17,842 bases of DNA from Porphyromonadaceae bacterium (lineage in GTDB: Bacteria; Bacteroidota; Bacteroidia; Bacteroidales; Paludibacteraceae): the NCBI GenBank assembly GCA_905372605.1, contig CAJPPQ010000010.1, positions 1 to 17,842 on the forward strand, given 5' to 3'. The notes under the pieces are model-generated. The model searched no databases, was not told the origin of the DNA, and saw only the letters and a program-made list of their open reading frames with translations. A program made the position numbers and the translations under genes. Position 1 is the first letter of the stretch. Every line of letters starts with the position of its first letter. Below, piece by piece: positions 8,574-15,199 of the stretch.

Positions 8574-8625
8574 TATACATATCGTCACAGCAACATACTT
8601 TTTTAACACAATCTATATGCCTACT

Positions 8626-8688
8626 CGTTATAAGCATACCTTTTAAACCATATTTACCGTTATAACGATATTAAATTAACGTTATAAC
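8626..8688. repeat. Cluster of three CGTTATAA repeats
   Basis: CGTTATAA occurs at 8626-8633, 8658-8665 and 8680-8687. The middle copy is a 10-bp palindrome (CGTTATAACG, 8658-8667). The middle and right copies together form a 9-bp inverted repeat (8659-8667 with 8680-8688, loop of 12). It lies between the secG 3' end and the putative susC promoter. It could be an operator upstream of susC or a weak structure at the secG 3' end; no T tract supports a terminator. Confidence 0.35.
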
Positions 8689-8698
8689 CTCACACGTA

Positions 8699-9058
8699 TC
8701 AATTAGCCGGTTGTATCGGCTGCTCTTCCGGTGCAGTCTGCTGGGGCTGTTGAGATTCTACCGGAGTAGTAGCCTGCTGCTGTGTCTGAGCTTGTTCGAT
8801 ATCGACCTGCGAAGTAGTATTGCTTGTACTTGCTCTACTCGAAATCATACGAGCCGAGAAAATACTTAAAACTACAATGATAGCAATAAGAGTCCAAGTA
8901 AGTTTTTCGATACGGTCGGTCGTCTTCTTCACGCCAAATACTTGATTGGCAGAAGAGAAACCTGCAGCCAGACCTCCCCCCTTCGAATTCTGAATCAATA
9001 CGACAAAAGTGAGTATAATCGCCGATATAACAATAAGTATAGTCAGAAATTGAATCAT
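8699..9058 (-). CDS. secG: Preprotein translocase subunit SecG
   Basis: A 119-residue inner-membrane protein of the SecYEG channel. It has two hydrophobic segments (about 3-22 and 53-70) joined by a loop with the SecG signature LIQNSKGGGLAAGFSSANQ, followed by FGVKKTTDRIEKLTW. The C-terminal tail is rich in Gln, Pro and Thr, as in other Bacteroidota SecG proteins. The gene is last of a probable operon with the sigma-54 activator, lptE and the conserved helical protein, with a 77-bp gap before it. That links protein export to outer-membrane assembly in one transcript. Confidence 0.95.
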   Translation of the reverse strand: MIQFLTILIVISAIILTFVVLIQNSKGGGLAAGFSSANQVFGVKKTTDRIEKLTWTLIAIIVVLSIFSARMISSRASTSNTTSQVDIEQAQTQQQATTPVESQQPQQTAPEEQPIQPAN

Positions 9059-9135
9059 TTTTAATAAAAGAATTTTTGAGTATATAAGTTTGTAAATCTA
9101 TTATCTAAACACACAACAAATTAGTAAACACTTCT

Positions 9136-9696
9136 TTACTTCGTAGAATCAAGAATAGTCTCCAAATACTTTATCTGAAGTGCAAAGTAAGTATTTTTTA
9201 TCGAATTATTCAAATTTATTTTTTTCAATATCCTAAGTGCCTCCACATAACGCTTATCCAATATCAGCTTTTTAACTCGAATTTCATCGTCATCCGCCTC
9301 TGTAATAGCCTCTTCGCTCTGCTGTCGAAGTCTTTCGATACGCGATTTTTTGAGCCTACGGGCAAGTTCCCGAAGCGAATCCGACGAGACATTCGAGTTT
9401 TTTAGAGCAAAATAGTCGGTAGATATTACCGCCGTATCGTAAATTTCCGCCGAAGCCGACTTACCTCCAATACCATTTACAAAAAAGTATGCAAATTTAC
9501 GATTCGAAAAATATGCTGCCGAAGCTCTGAGTTTATTTATAAATATTTCATTATCTACCTGTTTAAGCCTCTTAAGATATATCAGCCTCGCCATCTCGAA
9601 ATACGGATATTGATCTACGATTTGCTCCAAAGTAAAAAGGTCGATATTATCGCTCTTATTTAAAAGGATATCTCTAAGTTCCGAAACACGAATCAT
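9136..9696 (-). CDS. Conserved Bacteroidales helical-repeat protein between lptE and secG
   Basis: A 186-residue soluble protein with no signal peptide or membrane segment. The N-terminal part (about 1-75) is predicted helical with aromatic residues (LEQIVDQYPYFEMARLIYLK). A charged middle follows (RELARRLKKSRIERLRQQ). The last 45 residues (KKLILDKRYVEALRILKKI, then YFALQIKYLETIL) look like one TPR-type hairpin plus a capping helix. From memory, proteins of this shape sit between lptE and secG in other Bacteroidales, often annotated as hypothetical or TPR proteins. It begins 4 bp after the lptE stop, so the two are probably co-translated. A cytoplasmic adaptor role in envelope biogenesis is a guess from position only. 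Confidence 0.8.
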   Translation of the reverse strand: MIRVSELRDILLNKSDNIDLFTLEQIVDQYPYFEMARLIYLKRLKQVDNEIFINKLRASAAYFSNRKFAYFFVNGIGGKSASAEIYDTAVISTDYFALKNSNVSSDSLRELARRLKKSRIERLRQQSEEAITEADDDEIRVKKLILDKRYVEALRILKKINLNNSIKNTYFALQIKYLETILDSTK

Positions 9697-9700
9697 CTTA

Positions 9701-10219
9701 TTACCAAGAAGCTACGGTAGCATTAAATATTTGGTCTACAATCTCATCGACCATTTCGGATACAAGCTGCCCTTGCACATTCTCGAACGAAGTCGTCGAC
9801 GGAAACTCTTTCTGTGCTGTAAAAGTACGCTCAAAATCTTCTTGAGGATTCTTTCTATTACTAAATCGAACCTGTACGTTCATCACCAGACTCGTCTTTG
9901 CCGCAAGCCCATCGGCTCCCACTGCAAGTTGTTGTAGAGAATATCCCACTATGGCTCCTTCTACATTATAATCACCGTTTTGGGGTACGATACGCAATCG
10001 GGTCTGACGAGAATAAGAGTCTTTTAGCTTATCATTAAACTGTTGGTATAAAGGAGGGTACACTAAAGGAGCACGATTAGGAAAATCGCCGATAGCGATA
10101 GTCTTATAAATAGAATAATCGAGTTTGGCGTTGGTAAATTTGTACGATACCCCACAAGATTCAATGGCAAAATAGCTTAAAAAGGCAACAACAAATAACC
10201 ACAAATATCTCACATTCAT
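9701..10219 (-). CDS. lptE: LPS-assembly lipoprotein LptE
   Basis: A lipoprotein of about 172 residues. From the ATG at 10219 the protein starts MNVRYLWLFVVAFLSYFAIESC, a lipoprotein signal peptide with Cys22. An in-frame ATG at 10240 would add seven residues (MVFTDKK) and cannot be excluded. The body has the pattern of Bacteroidota LptE: SCGVSYKFTNAKLDY, IAIGDFPNRAPLVYPPLYQQ and YSRQTRLRIVPQNGDYNVEG. LptE plugs the LptD barrel in the outer membrane and helps deliver lipopolysaccharide to the surface. The gene follows the sigma-54-type activator closely (14-35 bp depending on the start) and is followed by the conserved helical protein and secG. Confidence 0.88.
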   Translation of the reverse strand: MNVRYLWLFVVAFLSYFAIESCGVSYKFTNAKLDYSIYKTIAIGDFPNRAPLVYPPLYQQFNDKLKDSYSRQTRLRIVPQNGDYNVEGAIVGYSLQQLAVGADGLAAKTSLVMNVQVRFSNRKNPQEDFERTFTAQKEFPSTTSFENVQGQLVSEMVDEIVDQIFNATVASW

Positions 10220-10254
10220 TTTTTTATCGGTGAATACCATATCTTTACAACTCT

Positions 10255-11535
10255 TTATTTAAACTTCTTGTCTTCGAGTCCATACTCTTTAATCTTACGA
10301 TAAAGCGTTCGTTCGGAAATCCTTAAGTCTTGGGCAGCATACTTACGTTTTCCTTTGTGGCGAGTAAGAGCCTTGACGATAGTATCTTTTTCGGCATCTG
10401 ATATGGATAGCGACTCTTCCGTATATTCTTCAGTATCCTCGATTTGGCTATCTTCCGTAATTGGAGATATCTTCTTTAGCGAATGTTTGGTATTGGGAAC
10501 AATATCGATTACGGTATCTACCTCTTGTTCTTTGCGGTGAGGTATTATCGGCTGTGCGACAATATCATCGTACGATGGTACATCTACTCTACCCGCCATA
10601 AGGTTGTTTACCACAGCTTTGAGGTCGGTAATATCCTTTTTCATATCAAAAAGCACTTGATACAATATTTCACGTTCGTTACTGAAGTTTTTGGTATCAA
10701 ATAGATTACGGTCGTTTGCCAGTATCGGCAAGAGATTCTGATTGCTGTCGTCGGGGAGATATTTCTTAAGCACATCCGCTCCAATTTCTCGATTCTGCTC
10801 TATTACAGATATTTGCTCGGTTATATTCTTGAGCTGCCGTATATTGCCCTTCCAATAATATTGGGTAAGTACTTCTTGAGCCTCTTCGGTAAGCCGTATC
10901 GGTGGCATTTTATATTTTTCGGCAAAATCTGCAGCAAACTTCCTGAAAAGAAGAGTTATATCTTCTTTTCTCTCACGTAATGGCGGTATATGGATAGGTA
11001 CAGCATTTAGTCTATAATATAAATCTTCGCGAAAACGTCCTTGACTGATAGCCAACGGAACATCTATATTGGTAGCAGCCACTACACGAACATCGGTCTT
11101 TTGCACTTTCGACGAACCAACTCTCATAAACTCACCGGCTTCGAGCACACGAAGCAGACGTACCTGTGTCTGAAGAGGGAGCTCACCGACTTCGTCGAGA
11201 AAAATAGTTCCTTTGTCGGCTACCTCGAAATACCCTTTTCTATCTGATGTAGCAGAGGTAAAAGAACCCTTTTCGTGTCCAAAAAGCTCCGAATCTATAG
11301 TACCCTCAGGGATAGCTCCGCAGTTTACAGCAATATACGGATTATGTTTGCGATGAGAAAATTGGTGTATTATTTGCGGAAAAAACTCCTTACCTACCCC
11401 ACTCTCTCCTGTTATAAGTACCGACAATTCTGTATTAGCCACTTGTACTGCCACATCGATAGCTCTATTGAGCGACGAACAATTGCATATAATATTGAAT
11501 CTTTGTTTGATAGATTGTATTTGATTAATATCCAT
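10255..11535 (-). CDS. Sigma-54-type AAA+ activator with Fis-type HTH, no receiver domain
   Basis: A 426-residue transcription activator of the NtrC class. The AAA+ domain begins about 20 residues in. It shows Walker A GESGVGKE (43-50), Walker B GTIFLDE (109-115), the arginine-finger region [11 protein letters not shown] (166-176) and the [10 protein letters not shown] motif. The sigma-54 contact loop, normally GAFTGA, reads GSFTSA (90-95). A linker of about 110 residues leads to a C-terminal Fis-type helix-turn-helix (about 380-426, with [15 protein letters not shown]). No receiver, GAF or PAS domain precedes the ATPase, so any input must come through binding partners or expression level. 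The gene heads the lptE-secG cluster and has a strong sigma-A-type promoter. I found no clear -24/-12 target site in the intergenic regions here. Confidence 0.93.
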   Translation of the reverse strand: MDINQIQSIKQRFNIICNCSSLNRAIDVAVQVANTELSVLITGESGVGKEFFPQIIHQFSHRKHNPYIAVNCGAIPEGTIDSELFGHEKGSFTSATSDRKGYFEVADKGTIFLDEVGELPLQTQVRLLRVLEAGEFMRVGSSKVQKTDVRVVAATNIDVPLAISQGRFREDLYYRLNAVPIHIPPLRERKEDITLLFRKFAADFAEKYKMPPIRLTEEAQEVLTQYYWKGNIRQLKNITEQISVIEQNREIGADVLKKYLPDDSNQNLLPILANDRNLFDTKNFSNEREILYQVLFDMKKDITDLKAVVNNLMAGRVDVPSYDDIVAQPIIPHRKEQEVDTVIDIVPNTKHSLKKISPITEDSQIEDTEEYTEESLSISDAEKDTIVKALTRHKGKRKYAAQDLRISERTLYRKIKEYGLEDKKFK

Positions 11536-11576
11536 CTACTTGGAGAATAATTATTTAATTACTGTATAAAACACGA

Positions 11577-11607
11577 CAAAATTACATATTTATTCCGAAT
11601 CATCAAA
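11577..11607 (-). promoter_or_regulatory. Promoter of the activator-lptE-secG operon
   Basis: On the minus strand TAATTTTG (11577-11584) with TTTG (11604-11607) exactly 19 bp upstream is a textbook Bacteroidota promoter. The start would be near 11571, giving a leader of about 36 nt. It overlaps the likely -33 area of the divergent CPBP gene. Confidence 0.75.
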
Positions 11608-11614
11608 AAAATAG

Positions 11615-11622
11615 TACCTTTG
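11615..11622 (+). promoter_or_regulatory. -7 box of the CPBP protease gene
   Basis: TACCTTTG fits TAnnTTTG exactly and lies 16 bp before the ATG, implying a leader of only about 10 nt. No clear TTTG/TTG is found at the -33 distance (around 11591-11597). Confidence 0.5.
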
Positions 11623-11638
11623 AAGAAAATTATCGATC

Positions 11639-12484
11639 ATGAAGAAGAGTATTGTTTATCAACTATTACTACTATCGTTTTTGTCTATTTCAGGATTTGT
11701 AATATCGGCTATCTTGTATAGTATACTCGTCAACACACCATTAGACTCTAATACATCGCTTAAAATCACACAACTTTTGCAAGAAATACTCGTCTTCGGG
11801 CTACCGGCAATATTGGCGTGGCGATGGCTTTCCGGCAACCCGATAAAAGCATTATTAACCAATACCATCGACATAAAAAGCATAATAATAGCCATAATAT
11901 TTATAATCACAATAATACCGTGCATAGATGTACTCTCGCAGTGGAACAAATCTTTACATCTACCCTATTTCCTAAGAAATATAGAAACACGTATGGTAGC
12001 CCTTGAGCAACAAGCGAATAACATCACAGAGGCGATGCTATCCGTAAATACTATATGGGGGCTTATCGCAAATATAGTTGTAATAGCATTAGGGGCTGCA
12101 ATCTGCGAAGAACTTTTTTTCAGAGGAGTCGTTCAAAGAATATTTGCCGGAACGTTTAATTATCACATAGCAGTTTGGCTGACAGCAATATTATTTTCGG
12201 CGATACACCTGCAATTCGGAGGGTTTATTCCTCGATTGATACTTGGAGTATCGTTTGGATATATTGCTATATGGAGTAGGTCGCTATATCCGTCTATAAT
12301 AGCACATTTCACAAACAACGGGATAGCCGTATTGGCTTTTTTCCTCTCTTACAATAAGATAATAGAGATACCTACCGAAAACTTCGGTATATGCACAGGT
12401 GTTATATCCCTTATAATATCAGGAATCGTACTTGTCTATTTCAAAAGGCATCATTATAAAACGGAGAAAAGGGCAAAAGACTAG
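11639..12484 (+). CDS. CPBP-family intramembrane metalloprotease (Abi/CAAX-like)
   Basis: A 281-residue integral membrane protein with about seven or eight hydrophobic segments. The three CPBP motifs are present in order: EELFFR (Glu157, Glu158, Arg162), FSAIH (Phe186, His190) and HFTNN (His223, Asn226/Asn227). These residues form the intramembrane active site in the family of Rce1 and bacteriocin-immunity proteins. The C-terminus is short and basic (KRHHYKTEKRAKD). It is transcribed divergently from the envelope operon and converges on apt with a 40-bp gap. The substrate is unknown: some relatives cleave prenylated or membrane-anchored proteins, others have scaffolding roles. Nothing nearby looks like a bacteriocin or a prenylated target. 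Confidence 0.9.
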   Translation: MKKSIVYQLLLLSFLSISGFVISAILYSILVNTPLDSNTSLKITQLLQEILVFGLPAILAWRWLSGNPIKALLTNTIDIKSIIIAIIFIITIIPCIDVLSQWNKSLHLPYFLRNIETRMVALEQQANNITEAMLSVNTIWGLIANIVVIALGAAICEELFFRGVVQRIFAGTFNYHIAVWLTAILFSAIHLQFGGFIPRLILGVSFGYIAIWSRSLYPSIIAHFTNNGIAVLAFFLSYNKIIEIPTENFGICTGVISLIISGIVLVYFKRHHYKTEKRAKD

Positions 12485-12524
12485 CTTGCTTCACTTCCAT
12501 CTCCCCCACTCTACATATTTCCTT

Positions 12525-13049
12525 TTAATAGTGTATCAGAGAAGTCACATCAATATCCTTATCGAATACCTCTATACCTTTTAGAAAATCGAGTTCTACT
12601 AAAAAGTTGACATAGATTTTCTTCACACCAAAGATTTTCACCAAATCACAAGCTGCCTTCATAGTACCACCCGTAGCCAAAAGGTCGTCGTGTATAAGTA
12701 CTATATCGTCGGCACAGAGCGAATCTTTATGTATCTGTATCACATCTTTGCCATACTCTTTACCATAGCTGACTTCGTAGGTTTCGGCGGGCAGTTTACC
12801 TTTCTTACGTATCGGCACAAAACCGACTCCCAATTTATTACCCAGAATAGGTGCCATTATAAAACCGCGGCTCTCTATTCCTATTACCTTAGTGATGCCT
12901 TTATCTTTGTAAAGCCGATACATTTCATTCTCGAAAAAACTCATACAAGCAGCATCTTTGAATGCCGTAGTAAGATCTTTGAAAACTATTCCCTTTTCAG
13001 GGAAGTCATACACATCTCTAATCTGTTTTTTTACTTCTTCTATATTCAT
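12525..13049 (-). CDS. apt: Adenine phosphoribosyltransferase
   Basis: A 174-residue cytoplasmic enzyme that converts adenine and PRPP to AMP and pyrophosphate (purine salvage). The PRPP-binding motif VLIHDDLLATGGT (about 117-129) is intact, as are the N-terminal FPEKGIVFKD signature and the GIESRGFI stretch near residues 57-64. The ATG at 13049 (MNIEEVKKQIRDVYDFPEKG) is chosen because it matches the family's usual start and length. Extension to 13091 would add 14 atypical residues and begin inside an inverted repeat. The gene lies 110 bp after mnmG on the same strand, an order common in Bacteroidales, but the intergenic space carries parS-like elements. It converges with the CPBP gene. Confidence 0.95.
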   Translation of the reverse strand: MNIEEVKKQIRDVYDFPEKGIVFKDLTTAFKDAACMSFFENEMYRLYKDKGITKVIGIESRGFIMAPILGNKLGVGFVPIRKKGKLPAETYEVSYGKEYGKDVIQIHKDSLCADDIVLIHDDLLATGGTMKAACDLVKIFGVKKIYVNFLVELDFLKGIEVFDKDIDVTSLIHY

Positions 13050-13081
13050 ATCTCTATTTAAAAATATATTTACAACCAAAA

Positions 13082-13097
13082 TGTTCCTCATGGAACT
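13082..13097. repeat. Degenerate parS-like inverted repeat
   Basis: TGTTCCTCATGGAACT contains a perfect 5-bp inverted repeat (GTTCC/GGAAC, loop of 4) and matches the 16-bp parS consensus at 12 positions. Like the near-perfect site at 13123-13138 it is followed on the plus strand by a T run, so the two look like copies of one unit; their centres are 41 bp apart. It could also fold as a plus-strand terminator, but no plus-strand gene ends here. Confidence 0.4.
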
Positions 13098-13122
13098 TTT
13101 TTTTTACAACAGCACTACATTT

Positions 13123-13138
13123 TGTTCCACGTGAAACT
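13123..13138. promoter_or_regulatory. parS: parS centromere site (ParB-binding)
   Basis: TGTTCCACGTGAAACT matches the Bacillus subtilis-type parS sequence TGTTCCACGTGAAACA at 15 of 16 positions, with the central CACGTG core and the GTT/AAC arms intact. Chromosomal parS sites bind ParB (Spo0J), recruit ParA and SMC, and cluster around oriC. It lies in the intergenic space between mnmG and apt. parA and parB are not in the window. Confidence 0.8.
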
Positions 13139-13159
13139 TTTTTTCTTCTCCACACGAGT

Positions 13160-15040
13160 TCATCTACCAACCAATACAATCAGAGCGTTTATATCACTTG
13201 GAGAAACTCCCGAAATACGAGAAGCTTGCCCTATCGTTTTCGGCAAATGCTTTTTTAACTTCTGCTTTGCTTCGGTCGACAGAGACTGTAGCTCGTCGTA
13301 GTTTATGTCCGACGGAATATTGACGTACTCGAGCCGGCTCGTTTTATCGGCGATAAGCCTCTCTCGCTCGATATACCCGCCGTATTTTATCTGCACCTCC
13401 GCTTCTTCTATTATCTCTTCTTTTCTACTTTGGTCTATCTTATCACCTACAAACTCACGTAGGCCACTAAACGTTTTCGATAAAGAAACAATATCGATAT
13501 TCGGGCGCAAAAGCAAATCGTACAGACTTGTTTTTTGAGTAATATTCGATGAGCCTACACTATCCAAAAAGCAATTAATCTCCGAAGGCAACACTTTATT
13601 TTGTTTCAGCCAAGAGATAATAGCAGAAATATTTTCGTTTTTTTTGTCGAGCAACTGCTTGCGTTCGTTGGAAGCAAGTCCAAGTTCGAATGCCTTTGGA
13701 GTCAAACGTATGTCGGCACTGTCTTGACGTAGGAGTATGCGAAATTCCGAACGCGAAGTAAACATCCGATACGGTTCGTCGACTCCCTTTGTCGTAAGGT
13801 CGTCGATGAGAACTCCGATATACGCCTCGTCTCTATGGAGCACAAATTCCGTCCCTCCAAAACAATTAATATGTGCATTAATACCTGCAACAAGACCTTG
13901 ACCGGCAGCTTCCTCGTATCCTGTAGTTCCGTTGATCTGTCCGGCAAAAAAAAGGTTTTTTATATGCTTTGTCTCTAACGTATTTTTCAATTGTACGGGA
14001 TCGAAATAGTCGTACTCTATAGCATAGCCGGCACGATAAATTCTAACATTCTCCAATCCCTCGATCGTACGCAAAGCCTCGAGCTGGACTTCTATCGGTA
14101 GAGAAGACGAAAACCCGTTGAGATAATACTCCTGTGTGTTTTCCCCTTCGGGCTCGACAAAAAGCTGATGCGAGATTTTGTCGGCAAAAGTAGTTATTTT
14201 GGTCTCTATACTCGGGCAATATCTCGGACCTATACTTTTTATTTGTCCGTTGTAGATAGGCGATTGACCTATGTGCCTACGAATAATTCCGTGAGTTGTC
14301 TCGTTTGTATGTGCCAGAAAGCAAGACCGCTGTTTGAGGCGTCTTTTCTCTCTTTTCAAAAAAGAAAAACGATGAAAATCGTCTTCGCCCTGTTGTTCGA
14401 TAAGTTTCGAGAAATCTATAGAATTTCCGTTGATACGCACGGGAGTTCCCGTCTTCATCCTATCGGATACAAAACCGATAGATTTTAGTTGCTCGGTAAG
14501 TCCGTAAGAAGCAGGTTCGGAGATACGTCCTCCGGCCACCTGTATCTCTCCAAAATGCATTAATCCATTAAGAAAAGTGCCTGCGGTAAGTATTACACAT
14601 TTGGCACGAAATTCACAATTCAAACGAGTCTTCACTCCCTCGATTGTATTGTGCTGTATCATAAATTTCGTTACCGTATCTTGCCAAATATCGAGGTTCG
14701 CGCAATCGTCGAGCACCTCTCGCCAACGCTGTATATATCTCGATCTGTCGGACTGTGCACGCGGGCTCCACATAGCCGGTCCTTTCGACCTATTTAGCAT
14801 ACGAAATTGTATCGAAGTATCGTCGGTAACAATCCCCATATAGCCACCCAGAGCATCTATCTCACGTACGATTTGTCCTTTAGCTATACCTCCTACCGCC
14901 GGATTACAACTCATCTGAGCGATGGAGTTCATATCCATTGTTATAAGTAATACCTTCGAACCAAGATTTGCTGCGGCTACGGCTGCCTCACATCCGGCGT
15001 GTCCTGCACCTATGACGATTATATCGTATTTAGATATCAT
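13160..15040 (-). CDS. mnmG: tRNA uridine-5-carboxymethylaminomethyl modification enzyme MnmG
   Basis: A 626-residue FAD-dependent enzyme that works with the GTPase MnmE to install the cmnm5 group on U34 of certain tRNAs. It shows the dinucleotide motif GAGHAG (11-16) near the N-terminus, NPAVGG (46-51), the MnmG signature GPAMWSPRAQSDR (87-99) and GPRYCPSIETK with the conserved Cys275. The length agrees with Escherichia coli MnmG (629). The ATG at 15040 (MISKYDIIVIGAGHAG) is preferred because it matches the family start; an upstream ATG at 15058 would add six residues. A perfect -7 box ends only 5 bp before the chosen start, so the mRNA may be leaderless or nearly so. The same-strand neighbour apt follows after 110 bp. 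Confidence 0.96.
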   Translation of the reverse strand: MISKYDIIVIGAGHAGCEAAVAAANLGSKVLLITMDMNSIAQMSCNPAVGGIAKGQIVREIDALGGYMGIVTDDTSIQFRMLNRSKGPAMWSPRAQSDRSRYIQRWREVLDDCANLDIWQDTVTKFMIQHNTIEGVKTRLNCEFRAKCVILTAGTFLNGLMHFGEIQVAGGRISEPASYGLTEQLKSIGFVSDRMKTGTPVRINGNSIDFSKLIEQQGEDDFHRFSFLKREKRRLKQRSCFLAHTNETTHGIIRRHIGQSPIYNGQIKSIGPRYCPSIETKITTFADKISHQLFVEPEGENTQEYYLNGFSSSLPIEVQLEALRTIEGLENVRIYRAGYAIEYDYFDPVQLKNTLETKHIKNLFFAGQINGTTGYEEAAGQGLVAGINAHINCFGGTEFVLHRDEAYIGVLIDDLTTKGVDEPYRMFTSRSEFRILLRQDSADIRLTPKAFELGLASNERKQLLDKKNENISAIISWLKQNKVLPSEINCFLDSVGSSNITQKTSLYDLLLRPNIDIVSLSKTFSGLREFVGDKIDQSRKEEIIEEAEVQIKYGGYIERERLIADKTSRLEYVNIPSDINYDELQSLSTEAKQKLKKHLPKTIGQASRISGVSPSDINALIVLVGR

Positions 15041-15044
15041 TGTG

Positions 15045-15079
15045 CAAAGATAATACATTTTCGATTACACTACGACAAA
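15045..15079 (-). promoter_or_regulatory. Putative mnmG promoter with almost no leader
   Basis: TATCTTTG (15045-15052, minus strand) fits TAnnTTTG, with TTTG (15076-15079) 23 bp upstream. The predicted start falls at about 15038-15041, on the initiation codon itself. Confidence 0.45.
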
Positions 15080-15103
15080 TCTCGAAAAGTGAGGTAAAAA
15101 TGG

Positions 15104-15131
15104 TTTGGTTGAAATAAAAATATTAATTTTG
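15104..15131 (+). promoter_or_regulatory. Putative promoter of the flippase-manA operon
   Basis: TAATTTTG (15124-15131) fits TAnnTTTG, with TTTG (15104-15107) 16 bp upstream, slightly short. The start would be near 15138, leaving a leader of about 62 nt. It is back to back with the mnmG promoter. Confidence 0.5.
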
Positions 15132-15199
15132 TCTTGGAAATATAACGACGGTTTATCGTATCCGAATATTTTATACAAATAATACTTTTATATTCATCA

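Noticed and set aside
8659..8688. Terminator for the activator-lptE-secG operon
   Set aside because: The stem is almost entirely A/T with a 12-nt loop, and no T tract follows on the minus strand.
11639..12484. CPBP protein as bacteriocin immunity or phage-abortive system
   Set aside because: No bacteriocin, toxin or defence gene is adjacent; the family is broad and most members are not part of defence systems.
13050..13091. N-terminal extension of Apt to the ATG at 13091
   Set aside because: The extra residues do not resemble the family, and that ATG lies within the parS-like repeat; 13049 gives the usual length.
13083..13137. Two plus-strand hairpin-plus-T-run elements as terminators
   Set aside because: No plus-strand gene ends upstream of them; the nearest, CPBP, ends 600 bp away with antisense apt between. 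The parS match explains the second element better.
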